From positions 1 through 28,737 of the forward strand of contig JAEZKB010000347.1 of assembly GCA_023415605.1 (NCBI GenBank): DNA of 28,737 bases. The letters run 5' to 3'. The notes under the pieces are model-generated. The model saw only the letters and a program-made list of their open reading frames with translations, made no database searches and was not told the origin of the DNA. Below are positions 1-8,207 of the stretch, one piece after another. The DNA comes from Pseudomonadota bacterium (lineage in GTDB: Bacteria; Pseudomonadota; Alphaproteobacteria; Rhizobiales; Devosiaceae). Each line of letters starts with the position of its first letter. Position 1 is the first letter of the stretch. A program made the position numbers and the translations under genes.

Positions 1-366
1 GCCCCAGACCGAGGCCGTGACCCTCTGCGGATGGTTGAGCGCCAGGAAGGCCGCGATCCGCGCGCCCATCGAGTAACCGATGACCAGTGCCGCCTCGATG
101 CCGAGATGGTCGAGCAGGTTCTTTGCGTCGGTCGCCATGTCGTGGGCGAAATAGAGCTTGGGGTCGTAGAGCTTGCGGGAGGCACCATGGCCGCGGTTAT
201 CGAAAGTGATGGCCTGGTAGCCGGCCTCGGTGAGGGTCTGCACCCAGCCGGTGTCGATCCAGTTGACCTTGCCCGACGATCCGAAGCCGTGGATGCACAG
301 TAAAGGCATCCCCTCGCCGTGGACTTCGTAGGCGATTCCAATTCCGTCGGAGAGAAAGCTCGGCAT
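1..366 (-). CDS. alpha/beta hydrolase, partial (C-terminus beyond window)
   Basis: The window holds the first 122 residues; the gene runs off the left edge. Read from the ATG at 366, the protein has the early strand and oxyanion-hole motif HGFG (residues 26-29), the segment FDNRGHGAS (about 55-63), and the nucleophile elbow GYSMG with Ser99. These are standard marks of the alpha/beta hydrolase fold. The catalytic acid and histidine would lie in the missing part. Substrate cannot be told; such proteins include esterases, haloperoxidase-like and enol-lactone hydrolases. It is divergent from the zinc-finger gene at 473, with about 106 bases between them that must hold both promoters. Confidence 0.88.
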   Translation of the reverse strand, partial: MPSFLSDGIGIAYEVHGEGMPLLCIHGFGSSGKVNWIDTGWVQTLTEAGYQAITFDNRGHGASRKLYDPKLYFAHDMATDAKNLLDHLGIEAALVIGYSMGARIAAFLALNHPQRVTASVWG

Positions 367-472
367 GCCGGCGATGTAGCACCCTGCCAGCCGCGAACCA
401 AGCCTTCCAATTGGCCGCCCGCTTGGGTATGGTCCGCCCGATTTTCCGATTTGGCCGTTAGGGTTTCTCGCC

Positions 473-718
473 ATGGCGCATACGAGCACTCCGCATTTCC
501 ACAACACCGAAGGGCTCGCCCGCATCGAAGTCGGTTCGAAGGAATTCCAGTGCATCGGGGCGCTGCCGCCTTTCGACCACCCGCACATTTATCTGGACAT
601 GGGCAAGGACAACGAGATCGTCTGTTCCTATTGCTCGACTCTGTACGTCTTCAATCCGAACCTGGCGCCGGGCACGTCCGAGCCCCTCTCTGCCATCTAC
701 CAGTCGGAAGCGGCCTAA
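473..718 (+). CDS. zinc-finger domain protein, CHCC (NDUFS6-like) type
   Basis: An 81-residue soluble protein with Cys27, His36 or His38, Cys51 and Cys54 in the pattern of the zf-CHCC family. That family is related to the C-terminal domain of the complex I accessory subunit NDUFS6 and is common as a stand-alone gene in alphaproteobacteria. The segment HPHIYLDMG followed by EIVCSYCSTLY is the recognisable core. A zinc-binding role is known for the family; a link to respiratory complex I here is inference. No strong Shine-Dalgarno is seen before the ATG. The monooxygenase gene begins 15 bases after its stop, so the two are probably co-transcribed. Confidence 0.85.
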   Translation: MAHTSTPHFHNTEGLARIEVGSKEFQCIGALPPFDHPHIYLDMGKDNEIVCSYCSTLYVFNPNLAPGTSEPLSAIYQSEAA

Positions 719-733
719 CGGCCGCGCCCGGCC

Positions 734-1972
734 ATGTCGGGCACTGGACGCACCATCTACATCGCTGGTGCTGGCATCGCCGGCCTCACCCTCGCCTTGG
801 CCCTCGCCAAGTTCGGCGCGCATGTGGTCGTGCTTGAGCGGAACAAACAGGTTCAGGAAGTGGGCGCCGGGCTGCAACTCAGCCCCAATGCCCGCAAGGC
901 GCTCAACCAACTCGGTCTCGACAAGGCTTTGCATGCTCGCAGCTTTGAGCCTGCAGGTATTGACGTCTATCCGTTCCGGGCGAAGAAGCCGCTGGTGACG
1001 ATGCGGCTGCGCGAGGCGGTGGAAAGCCGCTTCGGTGCCCCCTACTCCGTGATGCACCGCGCCGATCTCGTCGATGTGCTGCACAAGGCCTGCAAGCGCT
1101 TCGCCAATATCGACATCCTCTTTGGCGTCCGCGCCTATGACGTGGTGAGTCACGCCCGCGGCATCTCCGTGACGGTCGATGAAGCCGACGGCAAATCGCG
1201 CAGCGCCCGTGCCCATGCCTTCATCGGCGCCGATGGCGTCGGCTCGCATACCCGGACTCATATACTGATGGGCGAGAAGGCCACCTATTCCGGCTATGTC
1301 GCCTGGCGCACGACGTTGCCGATCGATGCCCTCAAGGGCGCCGTAGCCGGTGATCGCACCACACTCCTGATGGGCCCGGGCTACCACGCCGTCTGCTACC
1401 CGCTGCCCTATCGCGGCCGCATGAACATCGCCCTCTTCGCCAAGGAGAAGGAGGATGTCGCCTTCAACCAGACGCCCAAGGCGCCAAAACTGCCCTGGGC
1501 TATGCTGCCGAGCCGGCAGTTCAAGGCGATTGCCGAGGCTGCCGACGGCAGCTGGGGCTACTGGATCATGTCCACCGTCACCGCCGAACGCTGGCACGAT
1601 GGTGGCGTTGGCCTCATCGGCGACGCGGCCCATGCCATGCTGCCGTTCCAGGCACAGGGCGCTGTGATGGCCATCGAAGACGCCGCCATCCTTGCACCGC
1701 TGCTGATGACCGAGCCCGAGGCCGAGTCGGCTTTTGCCCGCTACGAAGCACTGCGCCGGCCGCGCGTTGAACGCGTCGCCAAGCTCTCCCGCTCCAACGG
1801 CTTCGCCTTCCACCTGGAATGGCCCTTCACCATCGCCCGTGATCTGGTCATCGCGTCGCAGGGCGAACTTGGGCACTTGAAACGGCTGGACTGGCTCTAC
1901 AGCTATGACCCGGCGCCCGAACCGATAATCGCTGCGCCGCCTCGCTCACCCCGGCCCGAGCGCCAGACGTGA
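734..1972 (+). CDS. FAD-dependent monooxygenase (salicylate / 3-hydroxybenzoate hydroxylase-like)
   Basis: A 412-residue group A flavin monooxygenase. The N-terminal dinucleotide-binding fingerprint GAGIAG is at residues 12-17, ending in the acidic residue of VVLER. The second FAD motif, GLIGDAAHAM followed by PFQAQGAVMAIEDA, starts near residue 293. These enzymes use NAD(P)H and O2 to hydroxylate aromatic or related substrates; the substrate cannot be inferred from sequence alone. Length fits the salicylate hydroxylase-like subfamily of about 380-420 residues. It follows the zinc-finger gene closely and is followed after 73 bases by an MFS exporter in the same direction. Confidence 0.88.
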   Translation: MSGTGRTIYIAGAGIAGLTLALALAKFGAHVVVLERNKQVQEVGAGLQLSPNARKALNQLGLDKALHARSFEPAGIDVYPFRAKKPLVTMRLREAVESRFGAPYSVMHRADLVDVLHKACKRFANIDILFGVRAYDVVSHARGISVTVDEADGKSRSARAHAFIGADGVGSHTRTHILMGEKATYSGYVAWRTTLPIDALKGAVAGDRTTLLMGPGYHAVCYPLPYRGRMNIALFAKEKEDVAFNQTPKAPKLPWAMLPSRQFKAIAEAADGSWGYWIMSTVTAERWHDGGVGLIGDAAHAMLPFQAQGAVMAIEDAAILAPLLMTEPEAESAFARYEALRRPRVERVAKLSRSNGFAFHLEWPFTIARDLVIASQGELGHLKRLDWLYSYDPAPEPIIAAPPRSPRPERQT

Positions 1973-2045
1973 TCCCTTGGCGCTTGCGCGCAGGCAGCGG
2001 CCTGTGTCAACTGCGCCGCAATCCTAAGGAAGCGCTGACGGACGC

Positions 2046-3398
2046 ATGCCGGTAAATCCCCAATCGAACCTGACGCTCATCTGCGTCCTCGTGACGATCT
2101 TCCTCGATATGCTGGGCTACGGCATCATTCTGCCGGTACTGCCCCAACTGATCGGCCAGTTATCTGGCGGCAGCGTCGCGCAGGCGGCCGTGATCGGCGG
2201 TTACCTGGTCTTCGCTTATTCGTTGATGCAGTTTCTGTTCGGACCCGCACTGGGAAACCTGTCCGACCGCTTCGGCCGCCGTCCGATCATCCTGATCGCC
2301 CTTGCAGGCCTTACCATCGACTACACCATCATGGGCTTCGCCAGTTCCATGGCGTTGATCTTCATCGGTCACACCATTGCCGGCATTTCTGGCGCCTCGG
2401 TCGCCACGGCCACTGCGTACATCGCCGACATCACACCCAAGGACAAGCGCGCTCACCGCTTCGGCCTCATCGGCGCCGCCTTCGGCCTAGGCTTCATCTT
2501 CGGCCCTGTGGTCGGCGGGCTTCTTGGCGAAATCGGCCCACGCTGGCCCTTCTATGCCGCGGCGGCGCTGGCTGGTGCCAACCTTCTCTTTGGCTTCTTC
2601 GTGCTGCCCGAGAGCCTCGGCCTCGACAAGCGCCGAAAGTTCGACATTCGCCGCGCCAATCCCTTCGGCGTCTTGCTGAGCCTTGCCAAGAACCCGGTCG
2701 TGCTCTGGTTGCTGGGCACCCTTGGCGTCTTCGTGCTCGCCAGTCAGTCGTTTCCTTCGGTCTGGAACTTCTTCACCATCGAGGTCCTGAGCTTCTCCTC
2801 GGCGCAGATCGGCGTCGCGCTCGGCTGCTTTGGCATCGGCTTCGCGGCCAGCCAGGCGCTGCTCGTCGGCCTGCTGACCAAGAAAATCGGTGAGTGGTCG
2901 ACCGTCCTGCTGGGCATGGCTGCCGCCGCAATCGCCTTCGTCGGCACGTCGCTGATCCACTCTGAACTGCCGCTCTACGGCTTCCTGATCTTTGGCTCCC
3001 TCGCCGGCGTCGCCGGTCCCGCCATCAATTCTCTGATGAGCCGTCAGGTCCCCGACGACGCTCAGGGCGAGTTGCAGGGGGCAATCAACGCAACCAACTC
3101 GCTTGCCTCGATCCTCGGCCCGCTGCTGGCCACCCAGCTCTTCAGCTTCTTTACCCAGGCGCCCAAGGGCGCGCCCGACTATTTCCCCGGCGCTCCGTTC
3201 CTTGGCGCCGGCATCCTGGTGATTGTCGCCGCCCTGCTCTTCGTCTACACCGCGCGCCGCTTCGACCTGATCCACCGCCCGCCCGTCGCCAAGAAGAAGC
3301 ACGTGCATGAAGCGCCCCAGCCGGGTCAGCAGACGACCCCGCCGCACGAGGAAAATACGGACACCGACGACACCCGTGGCCCGACTTTCCACCACTAG
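2046..3398 (+). CDS. MFS transporter, TetA-like drug:H+ antiporter family
   Basis: A 450-residue polytopic membrane protein with about 12 hydrophobic segments. MFS motif A, GNLSDRFGRRP, is at residues 70-80 in the loop after TM2. The start LDMLGYGIILPVLP and the overall pattern match the tetracycline-resistance-like (TCR/Tet) branch of MFS. The cargo is unknown; resistance cannot be assumed. The last 35 or so residues form a hydrophilic, His- and Pro-containing cytoplasmic tail (KKKHVHEAPQP onward, ending FHH), longer than usual for TetA. An AAGGA lies 18 bases before the ATG, too far to be a good ribosome site. A bidirectional terminator follows. Confidence 0.9.
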   Translation: MPVNPQSNLTLICVLVTIFLDMLGYGIILPVLPQLIGQLSGGSVAQAAVIGGYLVFAYSLMQFLFGPALGNLSDRFGRRPIILIALAGLTIDYTIMGFASSMALIFIGHTIAGISGASVATATAYIADITPKDKRAHRFGLIGAAFGLGFIFGPVVGGLLGEIGPRWPFYAAAALAGANLLFGFFVLPESLGLDKRRKFDIRRANPFGVLLSLAKNPVVLWLLGTLGVFVLASQSFPSVWNFFTIEVLSFSSAQIGVALGCFGIGFAASQALLVGLLTKKIGEWSTVLLGMAAAAIAFVGTSLIHSELPLYGFLIFGSLAGVAGPAINSLMSRQVPDDAQGELQGAINATNSLASILGPLLATQLFSFFTQAPKGAPDYFPGAPFLGAGILVIVAALLFVYTARRFDLIHRPPVAKKKHVHEAPQPGQQTTPPHEENTDTDDTRGPTFHH

Positions 3399-3440
3399 AA
3401 ACAACAAGGGGCGCCGAGGCGCCCCTTCTTGGTTGTTCAT
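3399..3440. terminator. bidirectional rho-independent terminator between MFS gene and gnd
   Basis: A perfect 8-bp GC stem (3408-3415 with 3418-3425) is flanked by A-rich sequence on the left (AACAACAA) and T-rich on the right (TTCTTGGTTGTT), which extend the pairing imperfectly. It lies between two convergent genes and can serve both. Confidence 0.85.
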
Positions 3441-3447
3441 CTGTCGT

Positions 3448-4866
3448 TCATTTTCCGAGCGTTGACGGCCATTTGCCGTGCTGCTCGCCCTCGCGATCGA
3501 TCAGGATAAAGCCGTGTGCGCCGAAGAAATCGCGCTGCCCCTGGGTCAGGTTCGCAGTCCCTAAGGCCTGACGATAGCTGTCGAAATAGGCCAGCGAAGC
3601 CGACAGACAGATCAGCGGCAACTCATCGATCGCCGCCGCCGCCACGATCGTCCGCAGCGACTTGTTCGCATCCTTCATGATCGCGATAAAATCGGGCACC
3701 ATCAAAAGGTTAGTCGCCTCGCCCTTGGCATAGGCCGCCGCCATCTGATCGAGGAACCGCGACCGGATGATGCAGCCCGCGCGCCAGATCTTGGCGATCG
3801 TCGCCAACGGCAGGTTCCAGCCATTCTCTTCCGACGCTTTCTGCATCACTGCAAAGCCTTGGGCATACGAGACGATCTTGCCGGCCAGCAATGCCTTCTC
3901 GAGGTCCGTCAGCGACACATTCGACTTGCCGCCGGTGCGCTTGCCATAGACCGCCTCGGCCGCGACGCGCTCCTCCTTGCGCGACGAGATCGAACGGGCA
4001 GCCACTGCGCCCTCGATCGCCGTCGCCGGCACGCCCAGCATCTGCGCCGCGATCGCGGACCATACGCCCGTGCCCTTCTGACCGGCCTTGTCGAGGATCA
4101 GATCGACCAACGGCTTGCCGGTCTTGGGATCGATGGCTTCCAGAACATACCCGGTGATTTCGATAAGGTAGGAGTTGAGCGGCCCTTTGTTCCACTCCTT
4201 GAACACCTCTGAGGCCGCGAGCGGGTTCATGCCCAGTCCGTCGCGCATCACGCCATAGACCTCGGCGATCATCTGCATGTCGCCATATTCGATGCCGTTG
4301 TGGATGGTCTTGACGAAGTGGCCGGCGCCGCCCTTGCCGAGATAGGCGCAACACGGCTCGCCATTGAACTTGGCGGAGATGGCTTCGAGGATCGGCTGGG
4401 CGTTTTTCCACTGCTCTTCCGGGCCGCCGACCATGATCGACGGTCCATGGCGGGCGCCCTCTTCGCCACCGGAAACGCCGATGCCGAGAAAGCCGATGCC
4501 CTTGGACTTGAGGTACTCGTAGCGGCGGTCGCTATCGGTGTAGAGCGAGTTGCCGCATTCCAAGATGGCGTCGCCTTCGTCGAGATGCGGCAGCAACTGC
4601 TCGATCATCTCGTCGACTGGTTTGCCAGCCTTGACCATGATGATGATCGAGCGCGGCCGCTTCACCGTCTGAATGAACTTGACGAGGTCGGCTTCCGGAA
4701 TCGTCTTCCCGTCGAGGCCTTGCTCCTTGGCCACAGCCATGAAGTCATCGATTTTCGAGGCGGTTCGGTTGTGGACTGCGATTGTGTAGCCTTTTTCGGC
4801 AATATTGAGCGCCAGATTGGAGCCCATCACGGCCAGCCCGATAAGGCCAATATCCGCAGTCGACAT
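3448..4866 (-). CDS. gnd: 6-phosphogluconate dehydrogenase, decarboxylating
   Basis: A 472-residue enzyme converting 6-phosphogluconate and NADP+ to ribulose 5-phosphate and CO2 in the oxidative pentose phosphate pathway. The Rossmann motif GLIGLAVMGSNL is at residues 7-18. The signature SGGEEGARHGPSIM and the catalytic region KTIHNGIEYGDMQ are present. Length is close to E. coli Gnd (468). The start at 4866 is chosen because the protein begins MSTADIG as in the family and because GGAGGA lies just upstream; longer in-frame readings lack a ribosome site. It is divergent from the gluconate dehydrogenase and gluconokinase genes, whose product it uses. Confidence 0.96.
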   Translation of the reverse strand: MSTADIGLIGLAVMGSNLALNIAEKGYTIAVHNRTASKIDDFMAVAKEQGLDGKTIPEADLVKFIQTVKRPRSIIIMVKAGKPVDEMIEQLLPHLDEGDAILECGNSLYTDSDRRYEYLKSKGIGFLGIGVSGGEEGARHGPSIMVGGPEEQWKNAQPILEAISAKFNGEPCCAYLGKGGAGHFVKTIHNGIEYGDMQMIAEVYGVMRDGLGMNPLAASEVFKEWNKGPLNSYLIEITGYVLEAIDPKTGKPLVDLILDKAGQKGTGVWSAIAAQMLGVPATAIEGAVAARSISSRKEERVAAEAVYGKRTGGKSNVSLTDLEKALLAGKIVSYAQGFAVMQKASEENGWNLPLATIAKIWRAGCIIRSRFLDQMAAAYAKGEATNLLMVPDFIAIMKDANKSLRTIVAAAAIDELPLICLSASLAYFDSYRQALGTANLTQGQRDFFGAHGFILIDREGEQHGKWPSTLGK

Positions 4867-5067
4867 AGAAAGTCCTCCATACGCCAAAAAAGGCTTCGTC
4901 AGGGGCGCTTTTCTGGCATGTGCAACGTCCAAACGCCACCGGAAAATGGCGCTATCGGGCCGCCCCAAGACCCCCAAAAAGGCGTACGCACAATTGGTGT
5001 TTCGCCCTTATCAATGTGTGGAACTTGCCCTAGTGTCCCGCCGGTCAGAGGGAGTGAACTGATCTTG

Positions 5068-5838
5068 GTGGACAGTCTATCGATGTTCAGCCTCGCCGGT
5101 CGGCGGGCGCTGGTCACGGGTTCGAGTCGCGGCATCGGTTACGGCATCGCTGCCGCATTGGCCGGCGCGGGGGCCGACGTCATCATCAACGGGCGCGACG
5201 AGGTCGCGCTGGGTGAAGCCGCGAGTAAGCTCGGCGACGGCGGCGTCAACGTGCGCGCCGTGGCTTTCGACGTCACCAGCGAAGAGAGCGTCAACGACGC
5301 CGTCACCTGGTGCGAAGACGAAGTCGGCCCGATCGACATCCTCGTCAACAATGCCGGCATGCAGTACCGCACGGCGCTGGAGGACTTCCCGGCCGACAAG
5401 TTCGACCAGGTGATCCGTACCAACCTGCACTCGGCCTTCTATGTCGGCCAAGCCGTAGCCAAGCGCATGATCCCGCGCGGCAACGGCAAGATCATCAACA
5501 TCTGCTCGGTAATGAGCAACTTGGCGCGGCCATCGATCGCTCCTTACGCCGCCAGCAAGGCGGCCATTGCCAACCTCACCCGCGGCATGGCGGTTGACTG
5601 GGCTAAGCACGGCCTTAACGTCAACGGCATTGCGCCGGGCTATATCCGCACCGAACTCAACGAGGCCCTGCTGCAGAACCAGGAGTTCAACAGCTGGGTG
5701 CAGACCCGCACTCCGATGGGCCGCTGGGGGGAACCATCCGAACTGGGCGGTGCTGCCGTCTTCCTCGCTTCCGACGCCTCCAAATTCGTCAACGGACACA
5801 TTCTCTATGTCGACGGCGCCTTCACAGCGACAGTTTGA
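5068..5838 (+). CDS. SDR oxidoreductase, gluconate 5-dehydrogenase-like
   Basis: A short-chain dehydrogenase of about 250 residues. The cofactor motif TGSSRGIG is at residues 17-24, NNAG is present, and the catalytic Tyr160 and Lys164 form YAASK. The N-terminus MFSLAGRRALVTG resembles gluconate 5-dehydrogenases (IdnO/Gno), which reduce 5-ketogluconate to gluconate with NADPH. Neighbouring gluconokinase and gnd support that role; the family alone would not prove it. Start choice: GAGGGAG at 5048-5054 favours GTG at 5068 or TTG at 5065. The in-frame ATG at 5083 lies 28 bases from it but gives a natural N-terminus. The 3' end overlaps the gluconokinase frame. Confidence 0.85.
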   Translation: MDSLSMFSLAGRRALVTGSSRGIGYGIAAALAGAGADVIINGRDEVALGEAASKLGDGGVNVRAVAFDVTSEESVNDAVTWCEDEVGPIDILVNNAGMQYRTALEDFPADKFDQVIRTNLHSAFYVGQAVAKRMIPRGNGKIINICSVMSNLARPSIAPYAASKAAIANLTRGMAVDWAKHGLNVNGIAPGYIRTELNEALLQNQEFNSWVQTRTPMGRWGEPSELGGAAVFLASDASKFVNGHILYVDGAFTATV

Positions 5839-6367
5839 GCCGGCGCGCATCATCATCGTTATGGGCGTGTCGTCGAGCGGCAAGTCGACGGTCGGCAAGG
5901 CCATCGGTCGCCGCCTGCACGTGCCCTTCCTCGATGGTGATGGCTACCACCCCCCGGCCAACAAGGAAAAGATGCGCAACGGCATCCCGTTGACCGATGA
6001 GGATCGCTGGCCCTGGCTCGAAACCCTAGCGCTGGCGCTCAAGGATGCCGCCGACCAGAAGGGGTCCGCTGTGGGTGCCTGCTCGGCACTAAAGCGCGCC
6101 TACCGTGAGTACCTCACTAAGAAGGCCGGCGAGTCGATCCTCTTTGTCTTCCTCGAAGGCACCAAGGACGTTATCCGCAAACGCATTGAGGCCCGCAGCC
6201 ACGAATATATGCCGGCAAGCTTACTCGACAGTCAGTTCGCCACGCTCGAAGTGCCCGCTGCCGACGAGAACGTGCTGACGGTCTCGGTTGTCGATCCGGT
6301 GGAAGCCATCGCGAGTCAGGTGACCAAGGAACTGGACCACCTCAAGACCTTCAAGCGGGGGCAGTAG
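5807..6367 (+). CDS. gntK: gluconokinase
   Basis: Phosphorylates D-gluconate to 6-phosphogluconate with ATP. The Walker A motif GVSSSGKST (residues 20-28) is preceded by the beta strand RIIIVM, and FLDGDGYHPPANKEKM and LTDEDRWPWL are typical of the GntK family. I chose the ATG at 5807, giving 186 residues, because it keeps the first beta strand of the P-loop fold. The ATG at 5861 would begin inside that strand and give 168 residues. With the upstream start the gene overlaps the SDR gene by 32 bases, suggesting translational coupling. Family members are about 165-180 residues. The N-terminal 10 residues are uncertain. Confidence 0.92.
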   Translation: MSTAPSQRQFEPARIIIVMGVSSSGKSTVGKAIGRRLHVPFLDGDGYHPPANKEKMRNGIPLTDEDRWPWLETLALALKDAADQKGSAVGACSALKRAYREYLTKKAGESILFVFLEGTKDVIRKRIEARSHEYMPASLLDSQFATLEVPAADENVLTVSVVDPVEAIASQVTKELDHLKTFKRGQ

Positions 6368-6410
6368 CACCAGTAGAATTCCAGAGGGTTGCGCCCGCGC
6401 GCGATCACCG

Positions 6411-6450
6411 CTATCCCTCGCGCCCACTCGGGGGGCGTACCGAGGGATAG
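6411..6450 (+). promoter_or_regulatory. hairpin covering the AraC gene's ribosome binding site
   Basis: A perfect 10-bp inverted repeat, CTATCCCTCG (6411-6420) with CGAGGGATAG (6441-6450), can extend by a further 5 bp (CGCCC 6421-6425 with GGGCG 6433-6437) past a 3-base bulge. The right arm contains GAGGGA, the likely ribosome site for the ATG at 6455. No T run follows, so a classical terminator for gntK is unlikely. A double-stranded operator is the alternative. Confidence 0.55.
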
Positions 6451-6454
6451 CTTC

Positions 6455-7414
6455 ATGCGTAACCTATGGGCGTTCGAAAACGCCGAGGGCGAATTCCGCG
6501 ACTTCGCCGGCTTTGGCCGCACCGAGTTCAGCGACGGCCCTTTCCAGGGCTACATGGAATACCAGACCATCGCCCCGGGTATCGGCCTCTACCGCCTCGA
6601 AGGCGGCGCCGAACGCGACTACACACTCTCGGCCGCTGAGCACTCACCCGAAGGCATAATGATCATCGGTTGCATGCTGAGTGGCGCCGGCCGTGTTGCC
6701 GCCAAGGGCAGCGACGATCAAATCTGGCACGACGATGCCCGCCTCTACGCCATCACCCCGTTCGGTCGCCGCACCAACTACCATGTCACCGCCCATAAAT
6801 CGTGGCGCTCGATGGCACTTAAGATCGATGCCAATATCATCGACCGTGTCGCCAACGACCACGTACCTCAGATCGTCCGGCAAGGCATCACCGAGGGCGG
6901 CGCGCCGATGTCCACATCGCGCCCGATGACCCCAGCACTATTGCGCGCCGCCGAAGAGCTGGTACGCCCCATCTACAATGGGCGCATGGCTGAGCTCTAT
7001 CGCGAGGCAAAGGTACTCGAACTGCTCGCATTGCAGCTCGATGCACTGGCCGAAGAGCCCGTCGAGCAGCGCCAGTTGACGCCCCGCGAGATCGCCCGCG
7101 TTCGCGACGCCCACGACCGGTTGCTGGCGGACCTCGGCCAGACACCTGGCCTCCACGACCTGGCCGCGTCCGCCGGCCTCTCGCCCAAGCGGCTCAATCT
7201 TGGCTTCCGCTTGCTCTACGGACGTACCGTCTTCGAGTTCCTGCGTGACGCCCGTCTCGACGCCGCTCGCGAGATGCTGAGTGAGCGCCCCGACTTGCCG
7301 CTGAAGCAAATCGCCTGGACGGTCGGCTACGCGCAGGCCACGAACTTCATCAGCGCCTACCGCCGCCGCTTCGGCGTACCGCCGGGGCGGCACAAGCGGC
7401 TGACGCGGGACTGA
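6455..7414 (+). CDS. AraC family transcriptional regulator
   Basis: A 319-residue protein with a C-terminal AraC/XylS double helix-turn-helix. The first helix pair is LHDLAASAGLSPKRLNLGFR and the second LKQIAWTVGYAQATNFISAYRRRFG, near the C-terminus as usual. The N-terminal 200 residues are a probable sensory domain; the layout resembles PchR-type regulators, and no ligand can be named. The start at 6455 has GAGGGA six to seven bases upstream, inside a strong hairpin. It lies 87 bases downstream of gntK in the same direction, so control of the gluconate genes is possible but not shown; PchR relatives more often control iron uptake. Confidence 0.88.
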   Translation: MRNLWAFENAEGEFRDFAGFGRTEFSDGPFQGYMEYQTIAPGIGLYRLEGGAERDYTLSAAEHSPEGIMIIGCMLSGAGRVAAKGSDDQIWHDDARLYAITPFGRRTNYHVTAHKSWRSMALKIDANIIDRVANDHVPQIVRQGITEGGAPMSTSRPMTPALLRAAEELVRPIYNGRMAELYREAKVLELLALQLDALAEEPVEQRQLTPREIARVRDAHDRLLADLGQTPGLHDLAASAGLSPKRLNLGFRLLYGRTVFEFLRDARLDAAREMLSERPDLPLKQIAWTVGYAQATNFISAYRRRFGVPPGRHKRLTRD

Positions 7415-7452
7415 TATTCTGGCAGGGCAATTGTTATGCCCGGCGGGTGGGA

Positions 7453-7471
7453 CGGTTGCGGGGAGCAACCG
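7453..7471. other. short hairpin downstream of the AraC gene
   Basis: A perfect 7-bp stem, CGGTTGC (7453-7459) with GCAACCG (7465-7471), and a 5-base loop lie 38 bases after the AraC stop. No T run follows, so this is at most a weak or factor-assisted terminator. The rest of the 194-base gap up to 7608 shows no gene. Confidence 0.35.
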
Positions 7472-7608
7472 CGGCCCCTATCCATCCCTGCCTCCGCCTG
7501 GCGTCCCGTTCGCGACGGCGGCCTCCTGCCGTGCAAATGACCTGCCCCCCGCAAGTGCGGCAGCAGGGACGGCGGCAAAGATGGGATGCCGGGCGGAAGC
7601 CAGCAGCA

Positions 7609-8139
7609 CTAGAAGCCGAACGAAAACTGCCCTTCGGGCGACGCGGCTTTTTCTAGGGCCAGCATCTTCATCTTCGAGCCGGCGCCTCCTGGTGCGGAAA
7701 AGCCTCCGGACTTGCCATGGCTGCCCAATACCCGGTGGCACGGCACGATCAGCGGAACGGGATTGGCGCCCAGGGCGGCGCCGACCGCCCGCGAGAGCGC
7801 CACATCGCCGAGCCGCCGCGCAATATCGCCATAGGTGGTGGTTTCGCCCCATCCGAGCGTGAGGATGGCTTCGTAGACCCGGCGGTGGAACTCGGACTGG
7901 CCGTCGAGATCGAGCGGCACCTCGTCGAATTCGATCCGCTCGCCACGGCCATAGGCTTGAATGTCGGCGACCAGCTCGGCGATTTCCTCCTCCGGCGCCG
8001 CTGACTGCGAACCGAATTTGGCCATGCGCTGTGCCACGGCACCGGCCTTGCTGTCGGGCAGTGCTGCACGCGCGATCCCTTTCTCGGTCCAGCCAAGGCC
8101 GAAGGTGCCGATCTCGGTATCGATGAGGCAGTACTTCAC
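7609..8139 (-). CDS. ogt: methylated-DNA--protein-cysteine S-methyltransferase
   Basis: Repairs O6-alkylguanine by moving the alkyl group to its own cysteine. The active-site motif PCHRV is at residues 133-137 (Cys136 with His flanking), preceded by VGAALGANPVPLIV and by the DNA-binding helix region TTTYGDIARRLG. The 176-residue length fits Ogt-type proteins without an Ada activator domain. The GTG at 8139 is preferred: GAGAAA stands nine bases upstream. GTG at 8148 or TTG at 8190 are alternatives. It is divergent from the reductase gene at 8208. Confidence 0.93.
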   Translation of the reverse strand: MKYCLIDTEIGTFGLGWTEKGIARAALPDSKAGAVAQRMAKFGSQSAAPEEEIAELVADIQAYGRGERIEFDEVPLDLDGQSEFHRRVYEAILTLGWGETTTYGDIARRLGDVALSRAVGAALGANPVPLIVPCHRVLGSHGKSGGFSAPGGAGSKMKMLALEKAASPEGQFSFGF

Positions 8140-8207
8140 TGCTGACACTTTCTCGCGCGCGCGACGGCTAGGTTCCGGCCATATCAGCAAAGACCGGAGA
8201 CAAGAAG

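Noticed and set aside
458..1876. Long open frame on the minus strand opposite the FAD monooxygenase
   Set aside because: It mirrors a confident gene, has no ribosome site, and its Gly/Arg/His-rich composition is typical of antisense shadows in GC-rich DNA.
7478..7608. Cys- and Arg-rich reading on the minus strand (CCRTCGGQVICTAGG) resembling a zinc finger
   Set aside because: Only one CxxC pair, no clear start or ribosome site, and no second pair of ligands.
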